From positions 1 to 61,025 of the forward strand of contig JAJPKP010000028.1 in NCBI GenBank assembly GCA_021323675.1: 61,025 nucleotides of DNA. Reading direction: 5' to 3'. Positions within the stretch are counted from its first letter, which is position 1. Every line of letters starts with the position of its first letter. Source of the DNA: Pseudomonadota bacterium (GTDB lineage Bacteria; Desulfobacterota; Binatia; Binatales; Binataceae). Position numbers and translations under genes: made by a program. The notes below the pieces were generated by a model that was not told the DNA's origin, did not search any database, and saw only the letters and a program-made list of their open reading frames with translations. Shown here piece after piece: positions 37,092 through 44,475 of the stretch.

Positions 37092-37852
37092 CCCCGCCCC
37101 TGGAAAATCCGGCGAGGACACTCGAATCCCGCGAGGAGTCTTCCGCAAGCGAGCGCCTGGCCGCGGCCGGACGTTCGAAATCCGTCGCCCGCGAGTATGG
37201 CGAAGCCCTCGTCATCGCGCTTATCCTCGCCTTCATCATTCGCACCTTTTTTGTCCAGGCTTACATGATCCCGTCGGGGTCGATGGAGCCGACGCTGCTG
37301 ATCGGCGACCACATCCTGGTCAATAAGATGGCCTATGGAATCAGGCTGCCGGAATCGATTCTCGGCTACCAGATTCCCGGTCTTACGCTCGGCCGCTACC
37401 TCATCCATTTCGGCAGCATCCATCGCGGCGATGTAGTGGTCTTTATTCCGCCGCTGGACCGCGACAAGGATTTCATCAAACGCGTGATCGGCCTTCCGGG
37501 GGACCGGGTTCAGATACGCAACGGCAGGGTATGGCTCAACGGACAGCCGCTCGCCGATCCTCATGCGCACCTTGAAGTTCCGGACGCGCAGCGTTCACCG
37601 GACATTCCGCGCGACAACTTCGGGCAAATCGACAGCACCGGATCGATCGTGGGACCGGTCGAGGTTCCGCCCGGCAAGCTGTTCGTGATGGGCGACAATC
37701 GCGACCACAGCGATGACAGCCGCTACTGGGGCTTTGCCGACGAAAACGATGTGGAGGGCAGGGCGCTCGCCGTATACTGGTCGTGGGACGACGCCGAAGG
37801 CGGACTGCTGCCGATTCGATGGAGTCGATTCGGCACCCTCATCTCTCGATAG
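37088..37852 (+). CDS. lepB: Signal peptidase I, first copy
   Basis: LepB removes signal peptides at the periplasmic face of the inner membrane. The 254-residue product has one N-terminal span ([20 protein letters not shown]), the nucleophile Ser65 in [10 protein letters not shown], the general base Lys131 in [12 protein letters not shown], and the downstream box [18 protein letters not shown]. The GTG at 37088 overlaps the lepA stop. It is closely related to the next gene, clearly a tandem duplicate. Confidence 0.95.
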   Translation: MTPPLENPARTLESREESSASERLAAAGRSKSVAREYGEALVIALILAFIIRTFFVQAYMIPSGSMEPTLLIGDHILVNKMAYGIRLPESILGYQIPGLTLGRYLIHFGSIHRGDVVVFIPPLDRDKDFIKRVIGLPGDRVQIRNGRVWLNGQPLADPHAHLEVPDAQRSPDIPRDNFGQIDSTGSIVGPVEVPPGKLFVMGDNRDHSDDSRYWGFADENDVEGRALAVYWSWDDAEGGLLPIRWSRFGTLISR

Positions 37853-37870
37853 CGCGGAAGGATACTTCTG

Positions 37871-38593
37871 GTGGCGCAAGCAGTAAGACCGCTGAAATCG
37901 GCGCAGACTCCCCAAACCTCGCGCGGCCCGGCAGCCGGGCCTGAAACGCCAAAATCCGTAGCGCGCGAATATGCCGAGGCCCTGATTATCGCGCTCGTGC
38001 TCGCGCTCTTCATCCGGACCTTCTTCATCCAGGCGTACAAGATTCCGTCCGGTTCGATGGAGCCGACGCTGCTCATCGGCGATCACATCCTGGTCAACAA
38101 GCTCATCTACGGCCTTCGCATGCCCGATTCGATCCTGGGCCTCCAGATTCCCGGACTTCCCTACGGGCAGTACCTGTTTCATCTCGAGCCCATCCATCGC
38201 GGCGATGTGGTCGTGTTTGTGTTTCCACCCGACCGCACCAAGGATTTCATCAAGCGCGTGATTGGCCTGCCCGGCGACACGATTCAGGTCCGCGAAGGGC
38301 ACCCCTGGCTCAACGGCAAGCCGATGGACGATCCGCATGGTCATTTCGAAGTGCCGGATCAGGAGCGATCCCCCATCTCGCCCCGCGACAGCTTCGGTCC
38401 CATTCAGGTCCCGGCTGGAAAAATCTTCGTGATGGGGGATAATCGCGACCGGAGTTATGACAGTCGCTTCTGGGGATTCGTTGACGAAAACGACGTCGAG
38501 GGCAGGGCGCTGATCATTTACTGGTCGTGGGACAGCGACCATTATGGGCTGCTGCCGGTGCGATGGTCGCGCATCGGGATGATCGTCCATTGA
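37871..38593 (+). CDS. lepB: Signal peptidase I, second copy
   Basis: A 240-residue signal peptidase I and close paralogue of the preceding gene. It has a membrane span ALIIALVLALFIRTFFIQAY, Ser62 in [10 protein letters not shown], Lys128 in [12 protein letters not shown] and [18 protein letters not shown]. It lacks a short insertion present in copy one before FVMGDNRD, and the N-terminal cytosolic stretches differ. Both copies keep the Ser-Lys dyad, so both are probably active. The start is GTG at 37871 after GGAAGGA. Confidence 0.95.
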   Translation: MAQAVRPLKSAQTPQTSRGPAAGPETPKSVAREYAEALIIALVLALFIRTFFIQAYKIPSGSMEPTLLIGDHILVNKLIYGLRMPDSILGLQIPGLPYGQYLFHLEPIHRGDVVVFVFPPDRTKDFIKRVIGLPGDTIQVREGHPWLNGKPMDDPHGHFEVPDQERSPISPRDSFGPIQVPAGKIFVMGDNRDRSYDSRFWGFVDENDVEGRALIIYWSWDSDHYGLLPVRWSRIGMIVH

Positions 38594-38608
38594 CGAAAGG
38601 AGAGTCGA

Positions 38609-39220
38609 GTGGCTGACGACGCGGTGAACCGGATTGGAACCATGCTCGAGGAGCTGGGCGCCCGATTCGAGCTGGTGGTCGAAGCGGTATCCGGATTCGG
38701 CGGCCGTCTCGACGCGCTACGCCAGGAGTTGTTCGGCCAGTTTGCGGAAGTGGGGGGCCAGATTCGCTTTCTCTCGGATCAGATCGCCGAAAATCGCCGC
38801 GGCATCGCGGCGCTGCGCGCCGACCTCGGCGCGGAAATGGTCCGCCTTGGCGAAAGCCTCGGACGCACGCGCGTCGAATTTCGCGAGCAGCTCGGCGCGG
38901 AGGCAAACCGCGCCATCGCCGCCAGCGCGCAGAATCTCCATTCCGGCGCCAGCGCCGCTCAGGAGGAAATCGCCAGAGGAGTCCGCGCCATTCATACCGA
39001 ACTGGTGCGCGAGATGACCGAAACCGCGAAAGCGCTGAAGCGCGACCTGGCGGCATCCGCCGAGAGTACCGGCAAGAAGCTCAGTACCGAGCTCAACAAG
39101 ACCAACAAGGCGCTGCAGAGCCTCGCGCAGAAGTTCGATCGTTTCGACGATCGCATCACCATCCAGACCAAGGACCAGGACCAGCGCCTGAAAAAGCTGG
39201 AGCGGAAAAAGAGCGCCTGA
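38609..39220 (+). CDS. Coiled-coil protein of unknown function
   Basis: A 203-residue, soluble, highly charged protein predicted to be almost entirely helical, with long heptad-like stretches (LRQELFGQFAEVGGQIRFLS, ALQSLAQKFDRFDDRI) and a basic C-terminus. No signal peptide or catalytic motif is visible. GTG at 38609 is preceded by GAAAGGAGAG. It ends just before the pyrimidine operon promoter and is presumably the last gene of the lepA-lepB transcript. I cannot assign a family beyond generic coiled coil. Confidence 0.7.
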   Translation: MADDAVNRIGTMLEELGARFELVVEAVSGFGGRLDALRQELFGQFAEVGGQIRFLSDQIAENRRGIAALRADLGAEMVRLGESLGRTRVEFREQLGAEANRAIAASAQNLHSGASAAQEEIARGVRAIHTELVREMTETAKALKRDLAASAESTGKKLSTELNKTNKALQSLAQKFDRFDDRITIQTKDQDQRLKKLERKKSA

Positions 39221-39241
39221 GCGCAAACTCCCCCAATCCGC

Positions 39242-39269
39242 TTGACCCGCCCCGGGCGGGCGGTAAAAT
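39242..39269 (+). promoter_or_regulatory. Predicted sigma-70 promoter of the pyr operon
   Basis: TTGACC (39242-39247) and TAAAAT (39264-39269), each five of six consensus positions, are separated by 16 bases. The spacer is a GC-rich palindromic stretch (CGCCCCGGGCGGGCGG). Transcription should begin near 39276, giving a leader of about 100 bases before pyrR that contains a hairpin, a small open frame and a terminator. Confidence 0.75.
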
Positions 39270-39284
39270 CAAGTGAGCCTTTAA

Positions 39285-39304
39285 TCCGCTACTGAGATAG
39301 CGGA
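39285..39304 (+). promoter_or_regulatory. Candidate PyrR binding hairpin in pyr leader
   Basis: TCCGCTA (39285-39291) and TAGCGGA (39298-39304) form a perfect 7-bp stem closed by the hexaloop CTGAGA (39292-39297). That loop fits the CNGNGA pattern of known PyrR binding loops, although the closing pair here is A-U instead of C-G. Its 3' arm runs into GGAAAGG (39302-39308), the Shine-Dalgarno of the leader peptide, so folding or PyrR binding would hide that site. GCGGA of the same arm can alternatively pair with TCCGC at 39347-39351 inside the terminator. Confidence 0.55.
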
Positions 39305-39315
39305 AAGGTAACACG

Positions 39316-39381
39316 ATGAATAACTCTAGCATTTGGCCTGGCTGCATCCGCAGTCGGGTTTTTTTTCGCGTGCGGCCATGA
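39316..39381 (+). CDS. pyr leader peptide, 21 residues
   Basis: ATG at 39316 is preceded by GGAAAGG at 39302-39308 with a 7-base gap, an excellent ribosome site. The 21-codon frame (beginning MNNSSIWPGC, ending FFRVRP) runs straight through the intrinsic terminator at 39337-39366. It stops at TGA 39379-39381, overlapping the pyrR ATG (39378) as ATGA. pyrR itself has no recognisable Shine-Dalgarno, so its translation probably depends on coupling to this frame. A translating ribosome would also prevent terminator folding. It resembles in principle the enterobacterial pyrBI leader, but the sequence is unrelated. Confidence 0.7.
   Translation: MNNSSIWPGCIRSRVFFRVRP
39337..39366 (+). terminator. 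Intrinsic terminator (attenuator) upstream of pyrR
   Basis: CCTGGCTGC (39337-39345) pairs with GCAGTCGGG (39350-39358) in a 9-bp stem with two G-U pairs and an ATCC tetraloop. Eight T residues (39359-39366) follow immediately. It lies between the promoter and pyrR, so it must be read through for operon expression, the defining feature of an attenuator. Confidence 0.8.
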
Positions 39382-39923
39382 GCATCAAGCCGCTCGTCGC
39401 CCTCGATGCCGCCGCGGTCACGCGCTCGATCAAGCGCATCGCCCACGAAATTGCCGAACGCAACGGCGGCGCGCAGAACCTCGCGCTAATCGGAATAATC
39501 CGCCGCGGTGCAAGTCTCGCCGCCCGCCTCGCCGCCGAACTTCATTCCAACGGTGAAAAGCCCGGCATCCCCGTTGGCACGCTCGACATCTCTTCTTATC
39601 GCGATGACGGCAAGGGCACGCCCGGAGACCCGCGGCTGCTCGGGCGCGACATCCCATTCTCGCTCGATGGCAAGCGCGTGGTGCTGGTTGATGACGTCCT
39701 GTACACGGGGCGGACGGTTAGGGCGGCGCTCGAAGCGCTGGCCGACCTGGGCCGCGCCGAATCGATTCAGCTCGCGGTGCTGGTGGACCGCGGCGAACGG
39801 GAGCTGCCGATCCGCGCCGACTACGTCGGAAAAAACATCGAGGCGCCAAGGGGCCAGCGCGTGTACGTGCGCCTGGCCGAAGTTGACGGTATCGACTCCG
39901 TGATCATCGGGAACGGAAAGTGA
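39378..39923 (+). CDS. pyrR: PyrR regulator / uracil phosphoribosyltransferase
   Basis: PyrR is a UMP/UTP-sensing RNA-binding protein of the phosphoribosyltransferase fold that represses pyr operons, often with weak uracil phosphoribosyltransferase activity. The 181-residue product is canonical: LIGIIRRGASLAARLA, GTLDISSYRDDG, the PRPP loop VVLVDDVLYTGRTVRAAL, and VDRGERELPIRADYVGKNI, which carries basic residues used in RNA contact in the family. ATG 39378 overlaps the leader-peptide stop. It is the first gene of the pyr operon and lies 19 bases before the pyrB fusion. Confidence 0.95.
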   Translation: MSIKPLVALDAAAVTRSIKRIAHEIAERNGGAQNLALIGIIRRGASLAARLAAELHSNGEKPGIPVGTLDISSYRDDGKGTPGDPRLLGRDIPFSLDGKRVVLVDDVLYTGRTVRAALEALADLGRAESIQLAVLVDRGERELPIRADYVGKNIEAPRGQRVYVRLAEVDGIDSVIIGNGK

Positions 39924-39942
39924 GGCGCGCGAGGCAAGCGTG

Positions 39943-41886
39943 ATGTCCCGGCTGTCCAAGACCGATGTGGTCTCGATCGACGATCTCTCCCTGCCGGAGA
40001 TCGAGCGGGTCTTCACGCTTGCCGATGAATTCGCGGACGCGCTCGCGCGCGGCGACACGCTTTCGATCGCCAATGGATTGATTATGGCCACGCTGTTTTA
40101 TGAACCGTCCACGCGCACGCGCCTCAGTTTCGAATCGGCGATGCATCGGCTGGGCGGTTCGGTCATCAGCTCCGCCGACATGAAGGCGAGCTCGGCGGCA
40201 AAAGGAGAGAGCCTGGCTGACACGGTCCGGATCGTCAGCGGATACGCCGATCTCATCGTGCTGCGCCATCCGCACGACGGCGCCGCGCGCGTGGCGGCGG
40301 AATACGCTCCATGCCCGGTGCTGAACGCGGGCGACGGCAGCCGCGAGCATCCGACCCAGACGCTCTGCGACCTGTTCATCCTGCGGCGCAAGAAGGGAAA
40401 GCTTAAGGGCCTGACGGTCGCGCTGTGCGGCGACCTGAAGTTCGGCCGCACCGTCCATTCGCTCATCTACGCGCTGGCGCGCTTCGGCGCGAATATCGTC
40501 GCGGTGCCCACCAGCGGAATGGATGTTCCCAACTATGTCCTGGAACGGCTCGCGGCCGAGCGCAACTACAGTTTCTCGACCGTCACGATGGATGAGCTCA
40601 AGTCGCTCGCCGGCGGTCTCGATGCGCTCTATCTGACGCCCAACGCACCTCATCAGATGGCGCTGTTCACCGGCGATCTGGGACTCGACAAGGCGCCCGC
40701 GGGCGAAGCGCCGGCGTCGCTCGATGCCTTTTACGTGACGCGCCTTCAGAAGGAGCGCCTGGGCGGCGAGATAAAGCCGGGCGATTATGTCCGGTTCGAT
40801 GCGCGCGCGCTGAAGACCCATCGCACGCAGGAGGCGGTGGTGATGCATCCGCTGCCCCGCACGGACGAACTGGCCTACGAGCTCGATTCGGACCCGCGAG
40901 CGGTCTATTTCGAGCAGGCCGCGGTGGGCGTTCCGGTGCGGATGGCGCTGATTGCGTGGCTGATCGAACAGAACAGGAAGAAGCGCGCGAGCGCCCGCGA
41001 CTCCTCCGGATTAATCCGGTTCAAAACCGAGCCGTTCCCCCGATGCGTCAACTCGAACTGCGTCACGCGCTTCGAGGGTGCCCATCTGCGGCCGCGCTTT
41101 CGCTTGGCGCGCACGGTGGACCGCGCCTCTTTGCCGCTCAGATGCGACTATTGCGAACGGGAGCTGCGAATTGAATTCGTCGGCCACGCGCGGTCCCATC
41201 GCTATTACAAGTACGACGAGAGCCTCTACGGATACGTACGCCAGTGGATTGAGGAGCAGTCCCTGGCGGTCTTCGAGACGGTCAAACAGGCCGAGGAAAG
41301 CGGCTACGAGCCTTATCGCCGCGGTCCGCAGCGCGAGGTGATGAATTCCGCGGAAATAGCGGATGCGGTGAATTCGCTCGCAAGCCAGATCGCCGCCGAC
41401 ATTCCCGATCTGACCAATGTCTCCATCTTCGGCGTTGTAAGCCACGGCGCCGTGCTGGCGACTCGGGTGCGCGACGTCCTCGATGCCAGGATCGGAATTC
41501 ACGCTCCCTGCGCCGCAATCGATGTGTACGGGTCGGGCGAGGCGATCCATCTGCTCGATGGCGCATCGTCGCTCAGCGTCGAAGGCCGGACGATCATCAT
41601 CGTCGATGACGTCATCAACAGCGGATGGACCATCCAGCGCGCGATGACGATGATCTGGCAGCACGGCCGGCCCGCCAGCGTGAAGCTCGCCGTGCTCATC
41701 GATCGCGGCCATCTTGCCGTCCCGATTCGTCCGAACTACGTCGGCAAGAACATTCCAACCGCACCGTCCGAGCGTGTGCAGGTCAGGCTCGCTCCTCCCG
41801 GCACCAACGGAAAGCACAAGACCCACGATCGCGCGACCATCTACTCGATGCTGGAAGCGGCGAAAGCTCCGGAGCAGGCGAAATGA
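39943..41886 (+). CDS. pyrB: Fused ATCase catalytic chain + PyrI zinc domain + PyrR-like domain
   Basis: One uninterrupted frame of 647 residues has three modules. Residues 1-345 are aspartate transcarbamoylase, with all catalytic motifs: FYEPSTRTRLSFESAMHRLG, Lys87 in SSAAKGES, GDGSREHPTQTLCDLF, DLKFGRTVHS, TRLQKER and HPLPRTDEL. Residues 365-412 match the zinc domain of PyrI: RCVNSNC (Cys368, Cys373) and LRCDYCERE (Cys401, Cys404). The PyrI nucleotide-binding domain is missing. Residues 465-620 are a PyrR-like phosphoribosyltransferase: IIIVDDVINSGWTIQRAM, LIDRGHLAVPIRPNYVGKNI. A linker (about 412-465) is unassigned. The ATG at 39943 follows GAGG. The stop overlaps pyrC by ATGA. Allosteric control by the PyrR-like part is inferred. 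Confidence 0.93.
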   Translation: MSRLSKTDVVSIDDLSLPEIERVFTLADEFADALARGDTLSIANGLIMATLFYEPSTRTRLSFESAMHRLGGSVISSADMKASSAAKGESLADTVRIVSGYADLIVLRHPHDGAARVAAEYAPCPVLNAGDGSREHPTQTLCDLFILRRKKGKLKGLTVALCGDLKFGRTVHSLIYALARFGANIVAVPTSGMDVPNYVLERLAAERNYSFSTVTMDELKSLAGGLDALYLTPNAPHQMALFTGDLGLDKAPAGEAPASLDAFYVTRLQKERLGGEIKPGDYVRFDARALKTHRTQEAVVMHPLPRTDELAYELDSDPRAVYFEQAAVGVPVRMALIAWLIEQNRKKRASARDSSGLIRFKTEPFPRCVNSNCVTRFEGAHLRPRFRLARTVDRASLPLRCDYCERELRIEFVGHARSHRYYKYDESLYGYVRQWIEEQSLAVFETVKQAEESGYEPYRRGPQREVMNSAEIADAVNSLASQIAADIPDLTNVSIFGVVSHGAVLATRVRDVLDARIGIHAPCAAIDVYGSGEAIHLLDGASSLSVEGRTIIIVDDVINSGWTIQRAMTMIWQHGRPASVKLAVLIDRGHLAVPIRPNYVGKNIPTAPSERVQVRLAPPGTNGKHKTHDRATIYSMLEAAKAPEQAK

Positions 41887-43247
41887 AGTCGATTCTGCTG
41901 CGCGGCGGCCGCGTCATCGATCCCGCAAATCGCATCGACGGGACCTTCGACGTGCTTGCGATCGATGGAAAGATCGTTTCCGTAGCTCCGCGTGGCGCGT
42001 CGGCGGCGCCTGACGGAGCCGCGATCGTCGATGCGGGCCGCTGCTGGGTGGTTCCCGGCCTCATCGATGTCCACGTGCATCTTCGCGACCCGGGATTTCC
42101 CCGCAAGGAAACTATCCAGACCGGGCTTCGTGCCGCAGCGGCCGGAGGATTCACCGCGGTAGCCGCGATGGCCAATACCAAACCGGTCAACGATTCGCCC
42201 GAGATCACCGGCTATATGCTCGACCGCGCGCGCGAGGCTCGCACCGCGCGGCTGGTTCCGGTTTCCGCCGTCACTCGGAATCTCGAAGGGCGCGAGAACG
42301 TGGACTATCGCGCGATGGCGAAGGCGGGGGCGAGACTCTTCTCCGACGACGGCATGCCGGTCGACGACGAAAACGTGCTGGCGCGTGCGATGCGCGAGAT
42401 CGCCGCGCTTGGCTATGCGATTTCGCTGCATGAAGAGGACCGCGGGCTCTCCTGCAACGGAGCGGTAAACGCGGGAACGGTCGCCGCGCGGCTGGGCGTA
42501 ACCGCCTATCCGAACATCGCCGAAGCGGCGCGGGTGCGCCGAGACCTCGCACTGGCGCAGGAAACCGGGGCGGCGGTTCATATCGCTCACGTTTCCACGC
42601 GCGAATCCCTGGATCTCGTTCGCGAGGCGCGCCGGCGCGGCGCGCACGTGACCTGCGAGGTCACACCGCATCACATGGCGCTCGACGAGAGCGCGGTCCT
42701 TCGATGGGGTCCCAACGCGAAGATGAATCCGCCGCTGCGCGCGGCCCACGATGTCGCCGCGTTGCACGATGCGATCGCGGACGGACTCATCGACATCATC
42801 GCCACCGATCACGCCCCGCACGACCCGGAATCGAAGCATCTCGGCCAGCTCGCCGGCTTTTTCGATACGCGCGAAGCGGCGCCCCGGCTCCCCGCGCACG
42901 CCGCGGGACTTTTTGCCGATTGCGCCAACGGCGTCGTCGGCCTGGAGACATCTCTGGGGCTCGCGATGGATTTGGTGCATCGATCGTTGATTGGCGCGCC
43001 GCGATTGGTTGAGATGATGAGCCTCAATCCGGCCCGCCTGCTGAGGATCGATGCCGGAACGCTCACGGCCGGCGCTCCGGCCGATATCACCGTGATCGAT
43101 CCGAATTTCGACTGGACGGTGGAGCCCGAGCGGTTTCGTTCAAAAAGCCGTAACACGCCCTTCGCGGGGGTGCGGCTTCTGGGCAAAGCGATATTGACGA
43201 TCGTCGATGGGGAAATCGTTTATGACGGTCGCAGTGGAGACGAATGA
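41883..43247 (+). CDS. pyrC: Dihydroorotase, class I
   Basis: PyrC cyclises carbamoyl aspartate to dihydroorotate. The 454-residue product has the metal-binding [13 protein letters not shown] (His64, His66), [39 protein letters not shown] and ATDHAPH, as in class I bacterial dihydroorotases. The frame is open upstream, but the ATG at 41883 overlaps the fusion gene stop (ATGA) and matches the family N-terminus [14 protein letters not shown]. Class I enzymes can bind ATCase chains in other bacteria, so a complex with the fusion protein is possible. Confidence 0.96.
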   Translation: MKSILLRGGRVIDPANRIDGTFDVLAIDGKIVSVAPRGASAAPDGAAIVDAGRCWVVPGLIDVHVHLRDPGFPRKETIQTGLRAAAAGGFTAVAAMANTKPVNDSPEITGYMLDRAREARTARLVPVSAVTRNLEGRENVDYRAMAKAGARLFSDDGMPVDDENVLARAMREIAALGYAISLHEEDRGLSCNGAVNAGTVAARLGVTAYPNIAEAARVRRDLALAQETGAAVHIAHVSTRESLDLVREARRRGAHVTCEVTPHHMALDESAVLRWGPNAKMNPPLRAAHDVAALHDAIADGLIDIIATDHAPHDPESKHLGQLAGFFDTREAAPRLPAHAAGLFADCANGVVGLETSLGLAMDLVHRSLIGAPRLVEMMSLNPARLLRIDAGTLTAGAPADITVIDPNFDWTVEPERFRSKSRNTPFAGVRLLGKAILTIVDGEIVYDGRSGDE

Positions 43248-44452
43248 TGGCGGTTCGCCCTAATCGAGAAGCAATCCTGGCCCTGGCCGACGGCAGAACC
43301 TTCCGCGGCCGCGCATTCGGAACGATCGGCGAAGCCGTCGGCGAGGTGGTGTTCAACACGGCGATGACCGGGTACCAGGAAGTCCTCACCGACCCGTCCT
43401 ATCGCGGCCAGATGGTTTGCATGACGTATCCTGAAATCGGCAACACCGGCGTCAATCGCGAAGATGTCGAGTCGCGGCGCGTTTACGTCGAAGGATTCAT
43501 CATCAAGGAATGCTGCGAGCGTCCGTCCAACTGGCGCTCCGAACTTTCGCTGCATGAATACCTCGAACAGGCCGGCGTGGTCGGAATCGAGGGAATCGAC
43601 ACTCGCGCGCTGGTCCGGCACATCCGCACCCATGGCGCTCAGGAAGCCGTGCTCTCCAGCATCGACCTCGAGCCCGAATCGCTGATTCGCAAGGCCAAGG
43701 CCTCGCCCGGGCTCATCGGAAAGGACCTGGTCGCGGAAGTCACCTGTGCCGAAGCCTACGATTGGGAATTGTCCGATTGGGAGCTGGGCCGCGGCTATCG
43801 CGCGATGAGCAAAGAGGAGATGCGCGATGCGCCGCGAGTGGTCGCGCTCGACTACGGCATCAAGCTCAATATCCTGCGCCGCCTGGTCGCGAGCGGATTC
43901 CGCGTGCGCGTCATGCCGGCGCATTCGACGGCGGACCAGATTCTCGCCGAAAATCCCGACGGGGTTTTTCTCTCGAACGGACCGGGTGATCCCGCCGCGC
44001 TTCCTTATGCCCACAAAGCGGTCGCCGGGGTGCTTGGCAAAAAGCCGGTCTTCGGCATCTGTCTGGGCCATCAAATCCTCGGTCTCGCGCTCGGCGGACA
44101 GACTTACAAGCTCGACTTCGGTCATCACGGCGCAAATCATCCAGTGCTCGACCTTCGCACCACTCGCGTCGAGATCACCTCGCAGAATCACGGCTTCGCG
44201 GTCGATACTGAATCGCTGAAGGGGCGCGCCGAGCTCTCTCATCTGAATCTCAACGATCGGACCGTGGAGGGGATGCGCGGGCAGGGTGTGCCGTTTTTCT
44301 CCGTGCAGTACCATCCCGAAGCTTCGCCCGGGCCGCACGATTCGAGCTACCTGTTCCGCCGCTTCAGGAAGATGGTCGAGATGTTTCCGCGTTACGGCGC
44401 CGACACCCTCGATCGCCTGATGGCGGAAGAAACGGTCAACGCCAACGGATGA
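43244..44452 (+). CDS. carA: Carbamoyl-phosphate synthase small subunit
   Basis: CarA hydrolyses glutamine and channels ammonia to CarB. The 402-residue product has the N-terminal CarA domain ([48 protein letters not shown]) and a class I amidotransferase with Cys273 in [16 protein letters not shown] and [14 protein letters not shown] 43244 overlaps the pyrC stop. A second ATG at 43247 is possible. Confidence 0.97.
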   Translation: MMAVRPNREAILALADGRTFRGRAFGTIGEAVGEVVFNTAMTGYQEVLTDPSYRGQMVCMTYPEIGNTGVNREDVESRRVYVEGFIIKECCERPSNWRSELSLHEYLEQAGVVGIEGIDTRALVRHIRTHGAQEAVLSSIDLEPESLIRKAKASPGLIGKDLVAEVTCAEAYDWELSDWELGRGYRAMSKEEMRDAPRVVALDYGIKLNILRRLVASGFRVRVMPAHSTADQILAENPDGVFLSNGPGDPAALPYAHKAVAGVLGKKPVFGICLGHQILGLALGGQTYKLDFGHHGANHPVLDLRTTRVEITSQNHGFAVDTESLKGRAELSHLNLNDRTVEGMRGQGVPFFSVQYHPEASPGPHDSSYLFRRFRKMVEMFPRYGADTLDRLMAEETVNANG

Positions 44453-44475
44453 CGCAAAGCTGAAGAAACTGAAAC

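Noticed and set aside
37088..38593. Tandem lepB copies as an assembly duplication
   Set aside because: The two copies differ throughout in sequence and in an insertion, so they are true paralogues.
39943..41886. Possibility that the pyrB fusion is an artefact of a missed stop or a frameshift
   Set aside because: The frame is continuous, all three modules keep conserved residues to their ends, and the PyrI part lacks its N-terminal domain, which a simple read-through of separate genes would not explain. The ATGA overlap with pyrC also fits one gene. Read-level data would settle it.
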